46,715 bases of DNA from Hyphomicrobiales bacterium (GCA_027024225.1 JALVSR010000030.1:1-46715), one strand, 5' to 3'. Shown: positions 1 to 9,913, counted from the first letter of the stretch. Program-made: numbers and translations. The notes: generated by a model not told the origin, from the sequence alone.

Positions 1-28
1 GCCCCCCGAGAGCCCCGATACCCCCGAA

Positions 29-958
29 ATGGCCGGGACGGCGCCGGAGCTGCGCGCCGGCCTGCCGCTGGCGCAAGCACGCTTGCGGCTCGCGCGCGCC
101 TTTCGCGCCGCCGGGCTGGATACGCCGGAGCTGGACGCACGCCTGCTGCTGCAACACGTCACTGGCCTGTCGCATGCCGTCCTGATCGCCGAGGAAACCC
201 GCCCGCTGAGCAAAGCGGAGGCCGAACGATTGCACGAACTGGCGCAGCGCCGCCTCATCAGGCGCGAGCCCGTCTCGCGCATCATCGGCAGGCGCGCATT
301 CTTCGGCCGTGACTTCCTCGTCACCCCGGACGTGCTCGACCCGCGCGCGGATACGGAGGTGCTGGTGGAAGCGGCCTTGAAGCTGCGTCCCCACATCGAG
401 GCATTGCACGAGACAACCACTCCCTGGCCCGTCATCACCGACCTCGGCGCGGGCAGCGGCGCCATCATCGTCTCCCTGCTGGCGGAGTGGAAGAATGCGC
501 GCGGGCTGGCGGTGGACATCTCGTTGCCCGCGCTGGAGGTGACGCGGGAAAACGCGCGGACGCACGACGTGGCGCAACGCCTGTTGTGCGTGCGCGGCCA
601 CTGGCTGGATGCCATCGGCGGGCCGCTGGACATGATCGTCACCAACCCGCCCTATATCACCGAGGCGGACATGCGCACCCTGCCACCGGAAGTGCGGCAC
701 GACCCCGAACTGGCGCTCGCCGGTGGCGCGGACGGGCTGGCGCCATACCGCGCCATCGCCCGCCGCGCAGGATGCGTGCTGCGCCCCGGCGGCTGGCTGC
801 TGGCGGAAGTGGGCTCGCGCGAACAGGCCGAGGCCGCCCTCTCCCTGTTCACCGAAACAGCGGGCCTGTGCGCGGAAGAATCCATCCTGCCCGCCATCCT
901 GCCCGACCTCGCGGGCCGCGCGCGCGCCATCGCCCTGCGCAAGCCGCTTGCGGCATGA
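29..958 (+). CDS. prmC: Peptide chain release factor N5-glutamine methyltransferase PrmC (HemK)
   Basis: PrmC transfers a methyl group from S-adenosylmethionine to the glutamine of the GGQ motif in release factors RF1 and RF2, which speeds peptide release on the ribosome. The 309-residue protein has the family layout: an N-terminal helical release-factor-binding domain (about 1-100), then a Rossmann methyltransferase domain with the SAM-binding motif DLGAGSGAI (138-146) and the catalytic NPPY motif (206-209) that holds the target glutamine. Length is slightly above the usual 280-300. The start is the first ATG available; the 28 bases before it show no clear ribosome binding site and may be the end of an upstream gene (prfA is the usual neighbour), which cannot be judged here. 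It is followed 57 bases later by hisS on the same strand. Confidence 0.95.
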   Translation: MAGTAPELRAGLPLAQARLRLARAFRAAGLDTPELDARLLLQHVTGLSHAVLIAEETRPLSKAEAERLHELAQRRLIRREPVSRIIGRRAFFGRDFLVTPDVLDPRADTEVLVEAALKLRPHIEALHETTTPWPVITDLGAGSGAIIVSLLAEWKNARGLAVDISLPALEVTRENARTHDVAQRLLCVRGHWLDAIGGPLDMIVTNPPYITEADMRTLPPEVRHDPELALAGGADGLAPYRAIARRAGCVLRPGGWLLAEVGSREQAEAALSLFTETAGLCAEESILPAILPDLAGRARAIALRKPLAA

Positions 959-1015
959 GGCCCTGCTGCGCTACACGCTTTGCACACGTCAATCTCACGG
1001 AAAAACCGAACGCAC

Positions 1016-2548
1016 ATGGGCAAGAACAAGAAACAGAAGGCCGCGCGCCCGAAGGCGCGCCTGCCGAAGGGTTTCCGCGATATCCCCGCGGCCGAAATCG
1101 CCGCCACGCGCGAAATGCTGGCCACCGTGCGCGACGTCTATGCCTCTTATGGCTTTTCTGAGCTGGAAACGCCCTTCATCGAGTATGCCGACGCGCTGGG
1201 CAAGTTCCTGCCCGATCAGGACAGGCCCAACGAGGGCGTCTTCTCTTTCCAGGACGAGGATGAACAGTGGCTCTCGCTGCGCTATGACCTCACCGCGCCG
1301 CTGGCGCGATACGTAGCGGCCAATTACGACAAGCTGCCCAAGCCCTACCGCTCCATGCGCGCGGGCTGGGTGTTCCGCAACGAAAAGCCCGGGCCGGGGC
1401 GCTATCGCCAGTTCATGCAGTGCGATGCCGACACGGTGGGCTCCGCCAGCCCGCTGGCCGACGCGGAGGTGTGCATGATGGCCGCGGACGCCTTCGAGGC
1501 GCTGGGCATATCGCGCGGTGATTATGTTTTGCGCGTGAACAACCGCAAGATCCTCGACGGCGTGCTGGAGGGCATCGGCCAGGCCGACGAGGCCGCGCGC
1601 CTGACCATCTTGCGCGCCATCGACAAGCTGGACCGGCTGGGCCCGGAGGCCGTGCGCCAGCTGCTGGGCAAGGGGCGGCTTGACGAGTCGGGCGATTTCA
1701 CGAAAGGGGCGGGCCTGGATGAGGAGCAGATCGCCCACGTCATGGCTTTCGTTGAAGCTGGCCTCGAGGGCGGCTCCCGCGCGGACGTGCTGGCGAAACT
1801 CGAAAAGCTCGTGGGCGCCTCGGAGCGCGGCAAGGAGGGCATCGAGGAGCTTGCCGAAATGGCCGCCTTTCTCGACGCCGTGGGCTATGCGGAAGACCGC
1901 ATCGCCTTCGACCCGTCGGTGGTGCGCGGACTGGACTATTACACCGGCCCGGTATTCGAGGCCGAGCTGACCTTCCATGTCGAGGACGAAGAGGGCAACC
2001 GCGTGCGTTTCGGCTCCGTGGGCGGCGGCGGGCGCTATGACGACCTGGTGGCGCGCTTCACCGGGCAAAAGGTGCCGGCGACGGGCTTTTCGGTGGGCGT
2101 CTCGCGCCTTTACGCAGCGCTGGAGCACCTGAAGAAGCTGCAAGCGCAGGCCCAGCCCGCGCCGGTGGTGGTGCTGGTGATGGATCGCGACCGCGTGGCC
2201 GACTACTGGCGCATGGCGGAAGAGCTGCGCAAGGCGGGCATTTCGGCGGAAATGTACATGGGCACGTCGGGCATGAAGGCGCAGATGAAATATGCGGACA
2301 GGCGCGGCGCGCCCATTGCCGTCATCGAGGGCGAGGACGAGCGCCAGCAGGGCGTGGTGCAGCTGAAGGACCTCATCGAGGGCCGGCGCAAGGCCGCAGC
2401 CATCGCCTCGCGCCAGGAGTGGGTGGAACAACGCCCCGCGCAGGTGGCCGTGCCGCGCACGGAGCTGGTGGCGCGCGTGCGCGAGATGCTGGAAAAGCAG
2501 CGCGCGGACGCGCCCACCCCCGACAACGGCGGCGGGGAGGGCGCATGA
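1016..2548 (+). CDS. hisS: Histidyl-tRNA synthetase HisRS
   Basis: Class II aminoacyl-tRNA synthetase that charges tRNA-His in the cytoplasm. Visible signatures in the 510-residue product are RYDLTAP (89-95), motif 2 [16 protein letters not shown] (118-133), the histidine-binding RGLDYYTG (304-311), motif 3 with GGGRYDDL (337-344), and a C-terminal anticodon-binding domain. The protein is longer than the roughly 420 residues of E. coli HisRS because of a basic N-terminal tail and inserts. The [11 protein letters not shown] form of motif 2 resembles the divergent alphaproteobacterial type rather than the gammaproteobacterial one (recall, not tested). I use the ATG at 1016 because the upstream TTG at 980 only adds a low-quality tail. 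The stop overlaps the hisZ start as ATGA, so the two are translationally coupled. Confidence 0.95.
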   Translation: MGKNKKQKAARPKARLPKGFRDIPAAEIAATREMLATVRDVYASYGFSELETPFIEYADALGKFLPDQDRPNEGVFSFQDEDEQWLSLRYDLTAPLARYVAANYDKLPKPYRSMRAGWVFRNEKPGPGRYRQFMQCDADTVGSASPLADAEVCMMAADAFEALGISRGDYVLRVNNRKILDGVLEGIGQADEAARLTILRAIDKLDRLGPEAVRQLLGKGRLDESGDFTKGAGLDEEQIAHVMAFVEAGLEGGSRADVLAKLEKLVGASERGKEGIEELAEMAAFLDAVGYAEDRIAFDPSVVRGLDYYTGPVFEAELTFHVEDEEGNRVRFGSVGGGGRYDDLVARFTGQKVPATGFSVGVSRLYAALEHLKKLQAQAQPAPVVVLVMDRDRVADYWRMAEELRKAGISAEMYMGTSGMKAQMKYADRRGAPIAVIEGEDERQQGVVQLKDLIEGRRKAAAIASRQEWVEQRPAQVAVPRTELVARVREMLEKQRADAPTPDNGGGEGA

Positions 2549-3717
2549 CCGCCACGCCGGACATATCCGCGCCCATCCTGCAGCTGTTCGCGCATGAAGG
2601 CTTCACGCCCGTGAACCCGCCCATCATGCAGCCGGCGGACGTGTTCCTTGAGAAATCCGGCGAGGCCATCCGCGCCCGCACCTATCTGTTCGCCGACCCG
2701 GACGGGGTGGAGGAACTGTGCCTGCGGCCAGACCTCACCGTGCCCACCTGCCGCTGGCACCTGGCGCACGCGCAAGACCCCGCGGCAGAAGCGAAATATT
2801 GCTACCTCGGCCCCGTGTTCCGCTACGACGGCCCGCGGGACGACGCCCTGCACCCGCACGAGTTTCCACAAGCCGGGCTGGAGTGGTTCGGCGCGCAGGA
2901 CGCATCCGCGGCGGATGCGCAAGTGCTGGCGCTGGCGGTGCGCGCCGTGCGCGCCGCTGGATTGGAAGATTTCACCATCACCATCGGCGACGTGGGGCTG
3001 GTGCGCGCCTTGTTACAAGACATCGACATGCCGCCGCGCTGGCGCGCCCGCCTGTTGCGCCGTTTCCGCCGCCCGGCGGCCTTTCACACCACCCTGAACG
3101 AGCTGACGGGGCGCAACGGCCCACGCGAGCGCACCTCCATCAGCCCGCTCATCGACGCGCTGGCCAAGCAGCCGGACATGAGCCGCGCCATGGCGCTGGT
3201 GGAAGAAGAGCTGGACAGGCGCGGGCTGGAGCTGGTGGGTGGCCGCAGTATCGAGGAAATCGCCGCCCGCCTGCTGGAAAAGGCGCAAAACCGCGCCGCC
3301 GAGCCACTGCCGCAGGAAAAGGCCGAGCTCATCGAGAGCCTGCTGGCCGTTTCTGGCCCGCTCAAGCCCGCCATCGTGCACATTGGCAGGCTGACTGAAG
3401 CAGCCGGGCCACATCTGAAGGCGGCGTGGGAAGCCTTCGCCGCGCGGGCGGAGAACATCGCGCGCCTGCTGCCAGACGAGGTGATGTCCATGACCTTCGA
3501 TGCCGGCTTCGGCCGCACCTTCGATTATTACACCGGCTTCGTCTTCCAGCTGGAGGTGGACATCCGGGGCGAGCGCCAGCCCGTCGGCGGCGGCGGGCGC
3601 TACGACGACATGCTGGCAAGCCTCGGCGGCCCTTCCGTGCCGGCGCTGGGCCTGGCCCTGCATCTGCCGCGCCTGTCCGCCGCCATCACGGCGCAGGAAG
3701 AGGAGGGGGCGGCATGA
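2545..3717 (+). CDS. hisZ: ATP phosphoribosyltransferase regulatory subunit HisZ
   Basis: HisZ is a HisRS-like protein without aminoacylation activity. It joins the short form of HisG in a hetero-octamer, is needed for catalysis of the first step of histidine biosynthesis, and takes part in feedback control by histidine. The 390-residue product keeps class II synthetase-like blocks ([10 protein letters not shown] near 52-61, FDYYTGFVF, and [11 protein letters not shown]), but the C-terminal anticodon-binding domain of HisRS is missing, as expected. The ATG at 2545 overlaps the hisS stop in ATGA. Finding hisZ beside a short hisG confirms that the organism uses the two-subunit HisZG enzyme. A palindromic repeat separates it from hisG. 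Confidence 0.93.
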   Translation: MTATPDISAPILQLFAHEGFTPVNPPIMQPADVFLEKSGEAIRARTYLFADPDGVEELCLRPDLTVPTCRWHLAHAQDPAAEAKYCYLGPVFRYDGPRDDALHPHEFPQAGLEWFGAQDASAADAQVLALAVRAVRAAGLEDFTITIGDVGLVRALLQDIDMPPRWRARLLRRFRRPAAFHTTLNELTGRNGPRERTSISPLIDALAKQPDMSRAMALVEEELDRRGLELVGGRSIEEIAARLLEKAQNRAAEPLPQEKAELIESLLAVSGPLKPAIVHIGRLTEAAGPHLKAAWEAFAARAENIARLLPDEVMSMTFDAGFGRTFDYYTGFVFQLEVDIRGERQPVGGGGRYDDMLASLGGPSVPALGLALHLPRLSAAITAQEEEGAA

Positions 3718-3737
3718 GGCTGGTGCGACTTTCAATT

Positions 3738-3825
3738 CGTCATTGCCGGGCTTGTCCCGGCAATCCAGGGCAGCACGCCATGGTGCTCGCGGCCCTGGAT
3801 CACCCGGACAAGCCGGGTGATGACG
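3738..3825. repeat. Dispersed palindromic repeat (copy 1)
   Basis: An 88-base element with outer arms CGTCAT and ATGACG, inner arms ATCCAGG and CCTGGAT, and three small hairpins (GCCGGG/CCCGGC, AGCAC/GTGCT, ACCCGG/CCGGGT), giving a cloverleaf-like fold. The same plan occurs at 24542-24609. Such elements are common between alphaproteobacterial genes. It sits between hisZ and hisG, so it may be transcribed and act as an RNA processing or stability element within the his transcript; that part is inference. Confidence 0.85.
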
Positions 3826-3855
3826 GGAATGATCCTGTTCTGGCGGAACGGCCCG

Positions 3856-4581
3856 ATGGCAGTGAATGATGCGAACAAGATGACGGTTCCACCCGTCCTT
3901 GGCGTGCCGAGTAAAGGGCGGCTGATGGACACCACCACCGAGCTTTTGCGGAAGGCGGGGCTGGAGCTGGTGCGCACCGGCCATTCGCGCGGCTACCGCG
4001 GCGTGCTGCGTGGGCTGGACGCCGCGCCGGAGCTGGAAGTGGCCTTTCTCTCGGCCTCCGAGATCGCCCGGCACTTGCAGGAAGGGCGCATCGCCGCTGG
4101 CATCACCGGCGAAGACCTGTTGCGCGAAACCATCCCCGAAGTGGACGCGGTGGCGAAAACCCGCCTGCCGCTGGGCTTCGGCCATGCAGACGTGGTGGTG
4201 GCGGTGCCGGAATGCTGGCTGGATGTCGCGCGCATGGCCGACCTTGAAGAGGTGGCAGCGGAATATCACGCCCGGCATGGGCGCCTGATGCGCGTGGCCA
4301 CGAAATACCTGCGCCTCACGCGCCACTTTTTCACCGAGCACGGGGTGACGGCCTTCCGCACCGTGCGCTCCGCCGGCGCCACCGAGGGCGCGCCCGCCGC
4401 CGGGTTGGCCGAGCTGATCGTGGACATCACCTCCACCGGCTCCACATTGCGCGCCAATCACCTGAAGGTGCTGGATGATGGCGTCATCCTGCGCTCTGAG
4501 GCCACGCTGGCCCTGCGCAACGATGCGGCGGAACATGTGGTCATGACCGAATTGGCCGAGCGCCTTGCCACCGTTTTGTAG
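3856..4581 (+). CDS. hisG: ATP phosphoribosyltransferase catalytic subunit HisG (short form)
   Basis: Catalyses ATP plus PRPP to N1-(5-phosphoribosyl)-ATP, the committed step of histidine biosynthesis, as the catalytic partner of HisZ. The product (241 residues from the chosen start) has the N-terminal GVPSKGRLMD block, a periplasmic-binding-protein-like two-lobed fold, and the PRPP-binding stretch DITSTGSTL near the C-terminus. It ends without the extra regulatory domain of long HisG, as expected with HisZ present. In-frame ATG codons at 3817, 3820 and 3829 lie in or right beside the palindromic repeat and are unlikely starts; 3856 or 3880 are the realistic choices, and the ribosome binding site is weak for both. 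Confidence 0.92.
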   Translation: MAVNDANKMTVPPVLGVPSKGRLMDTTTELLRKAGLELVRTGHSRGYRGVLRGLDAAPELEVAFLSASEIARHLQEGRIAAGITGEDLLRETIPEVDAVAKTRLPLGFGHADVVVAVPECWLDVARMADLEEVAAEYHARHGRLMRVATKYLRLTRHFFTEHGVTAFRTVRSAGATEGAPAAGLAELIVDITSTGSTLRANHLKVLDDGVILRSEATLALRNDAAEHVVMTELAERLATVL

Positions 4582-4658
4582 GGCCGTTATTAAACGAAAG
4601 CGCCTAAAAATTTAATAGTTTTGTTGCTTGTTAAACAACGTTACACAAGGGAATCTGT

Positions 4659-5848
4659 ATGAAGCGTGGCTGGACGGGAGAATTTGTTCCCATTGTCTGG
4701 ATGGGGCGCAAGGCACATAATTCGTTCCAGCACCGTTGCCGCCTAATCCTCCTTTGGAGTTCTCTTCGCCACGGCGCAAGCTGCTGGAGCAGGCCAACCA
4801 TGCACTGGGGCAATTGGATAGTCTGACCACACTGCTGCCTGATGCCAGCATTTTCCTCTATTCTTACGTACGCAAGGAAGCGGTTCTCTCCTCGGAAATC
4901 GAAGGTACGCGCTCCACTCTTTCCAACTCATTGCTTTTCGAGCTGGAAGAAGCGCCCGGTATTCCTTTCGATGATGTGAAAGAAGTGTCCAACTATGTCC
5001 GGGCACTGGAACATGGAATGCGCCGTTTGCAAGAAGGTTTGCCACTGTGCAACCGATTGCTTCGTGAAATGCATGCCATCCTTTTGGATTCTGGGCGCGG
5101 TAGCGAGAAGCATCCCGGTGAGTTCCGCAACATCCAGAACTGGGTTCTGGGAGCGACAGTAGATACCGCCGTTTTCGTTCCTCCTCCGCTGGAAAGAGTC
5201 GAGGAATGCATGGCGGAGCTCGAGAAGTTCCTGAATGAAACCGATGATGAGAAGCAGCCTTATGAAACCCTCGTGAAGGCGGCATTGGCGCATGTGCAGT
5301 TCGAAACCATTCATCCTTTTGAGGATGGCAATGGCCGCCTGGGCAGAATGCTTATCGCTTTCATTCTGCATGCGGAAGGAATTCTTTCCTAGCCTCTTTT
5401 GTATCTGAGTTTGTATTTGCGGCAACACCGGCAGCAATATTTCGATTTGCTCATGCGTGTCAGATTGCAAGGTGACTGGGAAGCATGGCTGGACTTTTTC
5501 CTCACCGGCGTGCGCGACGTGGCACGAAACGCGGTTTTTACAGCCAGAAAACTTATGCAGACTTTCAGCGAGCATGAGCAAATGCTGGGCTCGGAAGGGG
5601 GAAGACAAGCGGGAACATTATTGCGTATCTTGCGTGCGATGCAGAAGCGCCCCTTGGCTTCCATTCCGTTTCTGTGCGAAGAAACGGGACTTTCCTTCCC
5701 TGCCATCAGCAAGGCCATCAACAGGCTGGAAAAAATGAAACTGGTCAGGGAAATTACGGGCCAGCAGCGTGGTCGTGTTTTTGCCTATGTGGATTATATG
5801 CACATCTTGAATGAAGGCTTGGAAGCATACCCCAATGAGCAAAATTGA
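4659..5848 (+). pseudogene. Fic-family adenylyltransferase with winged-helix C-terminus, disrupted
   Basis: Fic proteins transfer AMP (or other groups) to target proteins. This locus encodes the usual parts: an N-terminal segment starting at the ATG at 4659 (after a good AAGGGA binding site), the inhibitory helix motif SSEIEGT, the catalytic motif HPFEDGNGRLGR (near 5312-5347), and a C-terminal winged helix. Two lesions break it. First, the frame changes near 4719: the family sequence FVPAPLPPNPPLE continues in another frame from 4721, consistent with loss of one base. Second, an in-frame TAG at 5390-5392 stands where relatives usually have a glutamine codon, and the conserved PLLYLSLYLRQH follows directly in the same frame. 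Base composition is lower in GC than the neighbours, suggesting transfer. The 3' end overlaps the next gene by 14 bases. Confidence 0.85.
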
Positions 5849-6629
5849 AAATATGTTTTCTGGTTCTGCCCTGAAGGACAGGAAGGCGCTGGTGTTTGGT
5901 GCCTCGCGCGGGCTGGGGCGGGCTGCCGCCGAGCAGCTCGCGGCCATGGGCGCGGACGTGGTGTTGCTGGCCCGCTCCGCCGAGCGCCTGCGGCTGGTGG
6001 CCGATGAATTGCGCGAAAAATACCGCATTGCCACCACCATCGAGGCCGCCGACCTTCTGGACGAAGCCGCGCTGGCCGCCGTGCTTGGGCGCCACGCCGA
6101 CACCGACCTCTTGATAACCAACTGCGGCGGCCCGCCCATCGGCCCTTACCTGCAAACCTCGCTTGAGGACTGGGACGCGGCCTACCGGCAAATCGTGCGC
6201 GCCGTGGTGCAGGCCACGCAAGCGCTGCTGCCGCACATGGCCGGGCGCCATTTTGGTCGCGTGGTCATGATCGCCTCGCGCACGGTGCAGCATCCGCTGC
6301 CGCTAATGGCCATATCCAACTCCCTGCGCAAGGCGCTGCTGGGCATTGCCGAAACCATCGCCGACGAATTCGGGGAGAAGGGCATCACGGCCAACCTCGT
6401 CTGTCCCGGCCTGACACGCACCGAGCGCATGCAGGAGGTGCTCTCCGCCCGCGCGCGCAACGCCGGCAAGCCGGAAGACGAGCTGCTGGGCGAGATGCTC
6501 AGGCCCATCGCCGCCGGGCGCGTGGGGCGACCGGAGGAAATCGCCGCCGTGGTGGGCTTTCTGTGCACGGACATGGCCGGATATATCCAGGCCCAGTGCC
6601 TGCTGGTGGACGGCGGACGCAAGCTGTGA
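5835..6629 (+). CDS. SDR-family oxidoreductase (BKR-like, atypical active site)
   Basis: A 264-residue Rossmann-fold short-chain dehydrogenase/reductase. The NAD(P)-binding motif GASRGLG (22-28) is intact and NCGGPP stands in place of the classical NAG. The usual Tyr-x-x-x-Lys active site is not present: the segment following the serine region reads AISNSLRKALLG, with no tyrosine at the expected place, a trait of a known SDR subgroup annotated as 3-oxoacyl-ACP reductase-like. Substrate cannot be given. The start at 5835 is chosen over an upstream in-frame ATG at 5811 that lies inside the Fic frame. Its stop abuts the stop of the convergent GlcE-like gene with no base between. Confidence 0.85.
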   Translation: MSKIENMFSGSALKDRKALVFGASRGLGRAAAEQLAAMGADVVLLARSAERLRLVADELREKYRIATTIEAADLLDEAALAAVLGRHADTDLLITNCGGPPIGPYLQTSLEDWDAAYRQIVRAVVQATQALLPHMAGRHFGRVVMIASRTVQHPLPLMAISNSLRKALLGIAETIADEFGEKGITANLVCPGLTRTERMQEVLSARARNAGKPEDELLGEMLRPIAAGRVGRPEEIAAVVGFLCTDMAGYIQAQCLLVDGGRKL

Positions 6630-7958
6630 TCAGTCCGCTGCCGGCTCCATCTCCGCCAAGGCGTCCGGCGCGGGCAGGTTGTCCATGATGCCGGGGTTGA
6701 GAATGCCCCGCGGGTCGAGCTGCGCCCGCACCCGCTCCGACAACACCGCCAGGTTCTCCGGCAATGGCGGAAAAACGTGCACGATTTCCCGGTAATTTTC
6801 CGGTGCGGCGAACAGCATGGCCTGCCCGCCGTGCTCGTGCGCCAAGGCGCGCAAATGCTGCGCCGTCTTCGCCGCCACGCCGGCCTCCGGCAGCGGCAGG
6901 GAGAGCCAGATGAGCCCGCCCGCGCGGTCGATGAACAACTCCGCATGCGGCTGGCGTTTCAACAATGCTTCGGCCAGCGCCCCGCCATTGGCCGGCGCCA
7001 GGACGATGCGCCACAGCCAGCGGCCTTTCGCCTTCGTCATCAGCGGCCGCACGTCGCGCAAAGAGCGCCAGAAGACATCCCACGCCGGGCCTTCCCGCAG
7101 CTCCCACGCGCCATGCCCGCGCAGCGCCTGGCGCAACATCTCCGCCCGGCTCTTCAGCGATTGCGCGAAGCCTTCCACCCGCAGGCAGGTGAGCGTCTTG
7201 CCCTCCGGCAGGCGCGCGCCGTCAATTCCTGCGTCTTCCGGCGCATGCGCGCCAAGACTTCCGGGCAGCCAGCAGGCGGCGGAGACTTCCGCCGGGGTGG
7301 AAAGCGCCGTGGCGAAGGCCGCCACCGCGTGGCGCGCATCCTGCCCCTGGGTTATCAGCGTAATGGCGCGCTCCGGCATGGGCAGCACGCGAAAGGTCAG
7401 GCGCGTGAGCACCGCCAGCGTGCCGAAACTGCCGCACATGAGCTTGGAGAGGTCATAGCCGGTGACATTCTTCACCACCTTGCCGCCGGCCTTGAACAGC
7501 TCGCCCAGCCCGTTGACGGCCGTGAAGCCCAGCAAATGGTCGCGCACGCTCCAGCGCAAGATCTGTCGGGGTCCGGCCATGCCCACCGCCGTCATGCCGC
7601 CCAGGGTGCCCGCATCCGCGTTCACGCTTGCGCCGGCGTCGCCCGCAACGCCGCCAAAGGCCGCCAGCACCGACGCGAACTCGGGCGGCTCGAAGGCCAG
7701 CATCTGCCGGTGCTCCGCCAGCATGGCGTTGACTTCGGAAAGCGGCGTGCCGGCAAGCGCGGTAAAGACCAGCTCTTCCGGCTCGTATTCCTCCACCCCC
7801 GCCAGCGCGCTCACATCCAGCACGGCGTCGGCCTTCACCGGCGCACCCAGCGCCGCCTTCGTGTCCGCGCCACGAATGCGCAAGCGCGTGCCGTCAGCGG
7901 CGGCCTGCGCCACCGCTTTCGCCAGCGCCTGTTCCGTATCGGGTCGAATGACATTCAT
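6630..7958 (-). CDS. glcE: FAD-binding glycolate oxidase subunit GlcE-like
   Basis: A 442-residue flavoprotein of the PCMH/FAD-binding type. GlcE is normally the second subunit of the membrane-associated glycolate dehydrogenase GlcDEF, which oxidises glycolate to glyoxylate. The N-terminal half has the FAD-binding blocks LRIRGADTK, TLGGMTAVGMAGPRQ, and GGKVVKNVTGYDLSKLMCGS, and the C-terminal part is the FAD-linked oxidase cap. The ATG at 7958 is chosen because the upstream extension is low quality. glcD and glcF are not adjacent: the upstream gene in the same direction is a TPR protein 107 bases away. It could therefore work with subunits encoded elsewhere. The 3' end abuts the SDR gene. Confidence 0.85.
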   Translation of the reverse strand: MNVIRPDTEQALAKAVAQAAADGTRLRIRGADTKAALGAPVKADAVLDVSALAGVEEYEPEELVFTALAGTPLSEVNAMLAEHRQMLAFEPPEFASVLAAFGGVAGDAGASVNADAGTLGGMTAVGMAGPRQILRWSVRDHLLGFTAVNGLGELFKAGGKVVKNVTGYDLSKLMCGSFGTLAVLTRLTFRVLPMPERAITLITQGQDARHAVAAFATALSTPAEVSAACWLPGSLGAHAPEDAGIDGARLPEGKTLTCLRVEGFAQSLKSRAEMLRQALRGHGAWELREGPAWDVFWRSLRDVRPLMTKAKGRWLWRIVLAPANGGALAEALLKRQPHAELFIDRAGGLIWLSLPLPEAGVAAKTAQHLRALAHEHGGQAMLFAAPENYREIVHVFPPLPENLAVLSERVRAQLDPRGILNPGIMDNLPAPDALAEMEPAAD

Positions 7959-8065
7959 GGAACAAAGTTTTGCGGCAGCGCGCGAGAGAAGGCAATGCGG
8001 CAAAATCCTTCTTCTGGCAGGTGGAGAGAGTGGACGAAAACCTGCGGATGAAATCGCCGCGGCGC

Positions 8066-9913
8066 TCAGCCCTTCGGCTTTTCCGGCCTGCCATCCGCCA
8101 AGGGGGCCGGGGTTTTCTTGCGCTCCCCCGCCTTGCGTCCGTCTTCATCATCCAGCCCGTGCTTGAGCTTGCGCAGGATTTTCTCCTTCAGCTCCGGTTC
8201 CGGCGGCGGGTTGGCGTCCAGCGCGTGGCGCCACTGAAAGCGCGCCTCCAGCTTGCGCCCCACCTTCCAGTAGGCATCACCCAGGTGATCGTTGATGACG
8301 GCGTCAGTGGGACGCAGGCGCACGGCCTCTTCCAGCTCCTGCACGGCATCCTCATAGCGCCCCATCTTGTAGTAGGCCCAGCCCAGGCTATCGACGATGT
8401 AGCCATCGTTGGGCCGCTGCTGCACCGCCTTGCGGATCATCTCCAGCGCCTCTTCCAGCCGCTCGCCGCGTTCGATGAGCGAATAGCCGAGGTAGTTCAA
8501 CACGGAGGGTTCGTCGGGTTGCAATTCCAGGGCCTGGCGGAAGTCCCTTTCCGCCTTGTCCCACATTCTCGCCCGTTCGTATGCAATGCCGCGATGGTAA
8601 TACATGCGCCAGTTCTTCCGCCCCTTTTTTTCATATGCCCTGATGGCGGCTGAATAGGCCCTGGCGGCCTCCTCCCAGCGCTTCTCCACGCGCAGCACAT
8701 CGCCCAACAGGGAGAATGGGCGCGACTCGTCGGGAAATTCTTTCGTCAGGCGCTGCAATTCGGCAATGGCACGCTGTTTCTGGCCCAGCTGGTGCATGAT
8801 GCGCGCCATACGCAACCGCGCGGAGAGATACACCGGGTGTTGCGCTGGCACCTTGGCATAAGCCTTCAGCGCCTGGGGCAGCCGGCCAATGTTTTCTTCC
8901 ACCTCGCCCAACAACATCCATGCCAGGTGCAGGTCCGGCCGCAGCTTCAGGGTCATGCGGGCGTGCAACAGGGCGGAATCGAGACTGCGTTCGTCCAGCA
9001 GCGCCGTGGTGAGCGAAAACAGCGCCTCGGCCATGCCGTCCCGCACATTGCGCACCATCGGCTCGGGCCTTTTCCGCGGAGCTTTCTTCGTCCGCTCCAG
9101 TTCGGCGCGGATCATCTCGTTTTCCGGCACTTTCTTCAGGAATTCCTCGTACAGGGCAATGGCCTCTTTCGCCCTGCCCTGTCGCCGCAGAAAGTTGCCC
9201 AGGGCGTAAACCAGGCGCATGGAGCCGGGATTGTCCGCCAGCGCCTTTTCATAAAGCGCCTTCGCCCGCATGGGCTGGCCCGCGAGGTCCGACATCAGCG
9301 CCTCGTGATAGATCTTGAAACCGACGAAGGATGGATAGGAATCAAGCGCCTTGAGGGCATCGAGCCCCCTGTTCAGGTCCGGCCTGGCCAGCCACGTCCA
9401 GGCCGCCAGCACGCCGCCGGAGAGAATCCCCAGTGGTGTGGACGCCGCCTTGGCGAAATGGCGCCGGGCACCCTCATAATCGCCACGCTCCACAGCCACC
9501 AGGCCCAGCACCATGCGCGCCAGCCTGTGCCGCGGCTGGGTGCGCACGATGCGTTTCGCCAGCTGATGCGCGCGCGTCCAGGCACCGGTGGAAATGTAAA
9601 GCGCCAGCGCATGCCGCACCAGGCCCGGGGCGTTGGCGTCCAGCCCCAGGGCGCGCTCCATCAGTTGCGCGGCCACCTCGTAGTCACGCTCCTGCAGGGC
9701 CTGCCGCGCGGCCAGGTAACTGCCCGAGGCCGTTGCGCCGATGCCGGAAAGATCGGGCAGCGATGCTTCGGTGCTCACGCGCGCGGGCGCCTGCGTGGAA
9801 AGCACCGCCGTGGCGCCCAACACACCGCCGAGCAGCATGGAAAGGGCCATCAATACCGGACGGGTGCGCATAAGCGGCGGAAAATTCGCGTTTGTGCGCT
9901 TCATGAGCGGCAT
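8066..9913 (-). CDS. Exported or membrane-anchored tetratricopeptide repeat protein
   Basis: A 615-residue protein with an N-terminal hydrophobic segment (about 18-40, ending near a possible signal peptidase site after alanine residues) followed by many TPR units to about residue 570. Clear ones carry the W/L-G-Y-A-F-A-P spacing, for example around EPSVLNYLGYSLIERG and DGYIVDSLGWAYYKMG. The C-terminus is a charged, lysine- and proline-rich tail. TPR proteins of this layout act as scaffolds in the envelope; no enzymatic role is visible. An alternative start lies at 9904, and neither start has a strong ribosome binding site. Transcribed towards the GlcE-like gene and possibly co-transcribed with it. 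Confidence 0.85.
   Translation of the reverse strand: MPLMKRTNANFPPLMRTRPVLMALSMLLGGVLGATAVLSTQAPARVSTEASLPDLSGIGATASGSYLAARQALQERDYEVAAQLMERALGLDANAPGLVRHALALYISTGAWTRAHQLAKRIVRTQPRHRLARMVLGLVAVERGDYEGARRHFAKAASTPLGILSGGVLAAWTWLARPDLNRGLDALKALDSYPSFVGFKIYHEALMSDLAGQPMRAKALYEKALADNPGSMRLVYALGNFLRRQGRAKEAIALYEEFLKKVPENEMIRAELERTKKAPRKRPEPMVRNVRDGMAEALFSLTTALLDERSLDSALLHARMTLKLRPDLHLAWMLLGEVEENIGRLPQALKAYAKVPAQHPVYLSARLRMARIMHQLGQKQRAIAELQRLTKEFPDESRPFSLLGDVLRVEKRWEEAARAYSAAIRAYEKKGRKNWRMYYHRGIAYERARMWDKAERDFRQALELQPDEPSVLNYLGYSLIERGERLEEALEMIRKAVQQRPNDGYIVDSLGWAYYKMGRYEDAVQELEEAVRLRPTDAVINDHLGDAYWKVGRKLEARFQWRHALDANPPPEPELKEKILRKLKHGLDDEDGRKAGERKKTPAPLADGRPEKPKG

Noticed and set aside
995-2431. 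478-residue open frame antisense to hisS
   Set aside because: Shadow of a certain gene, no recognisable domain.
3817-3855. Upstream in-frame start for hisG
   Set aside because: The extra residues are encoded by the end of the palindromic repeat and its flank.
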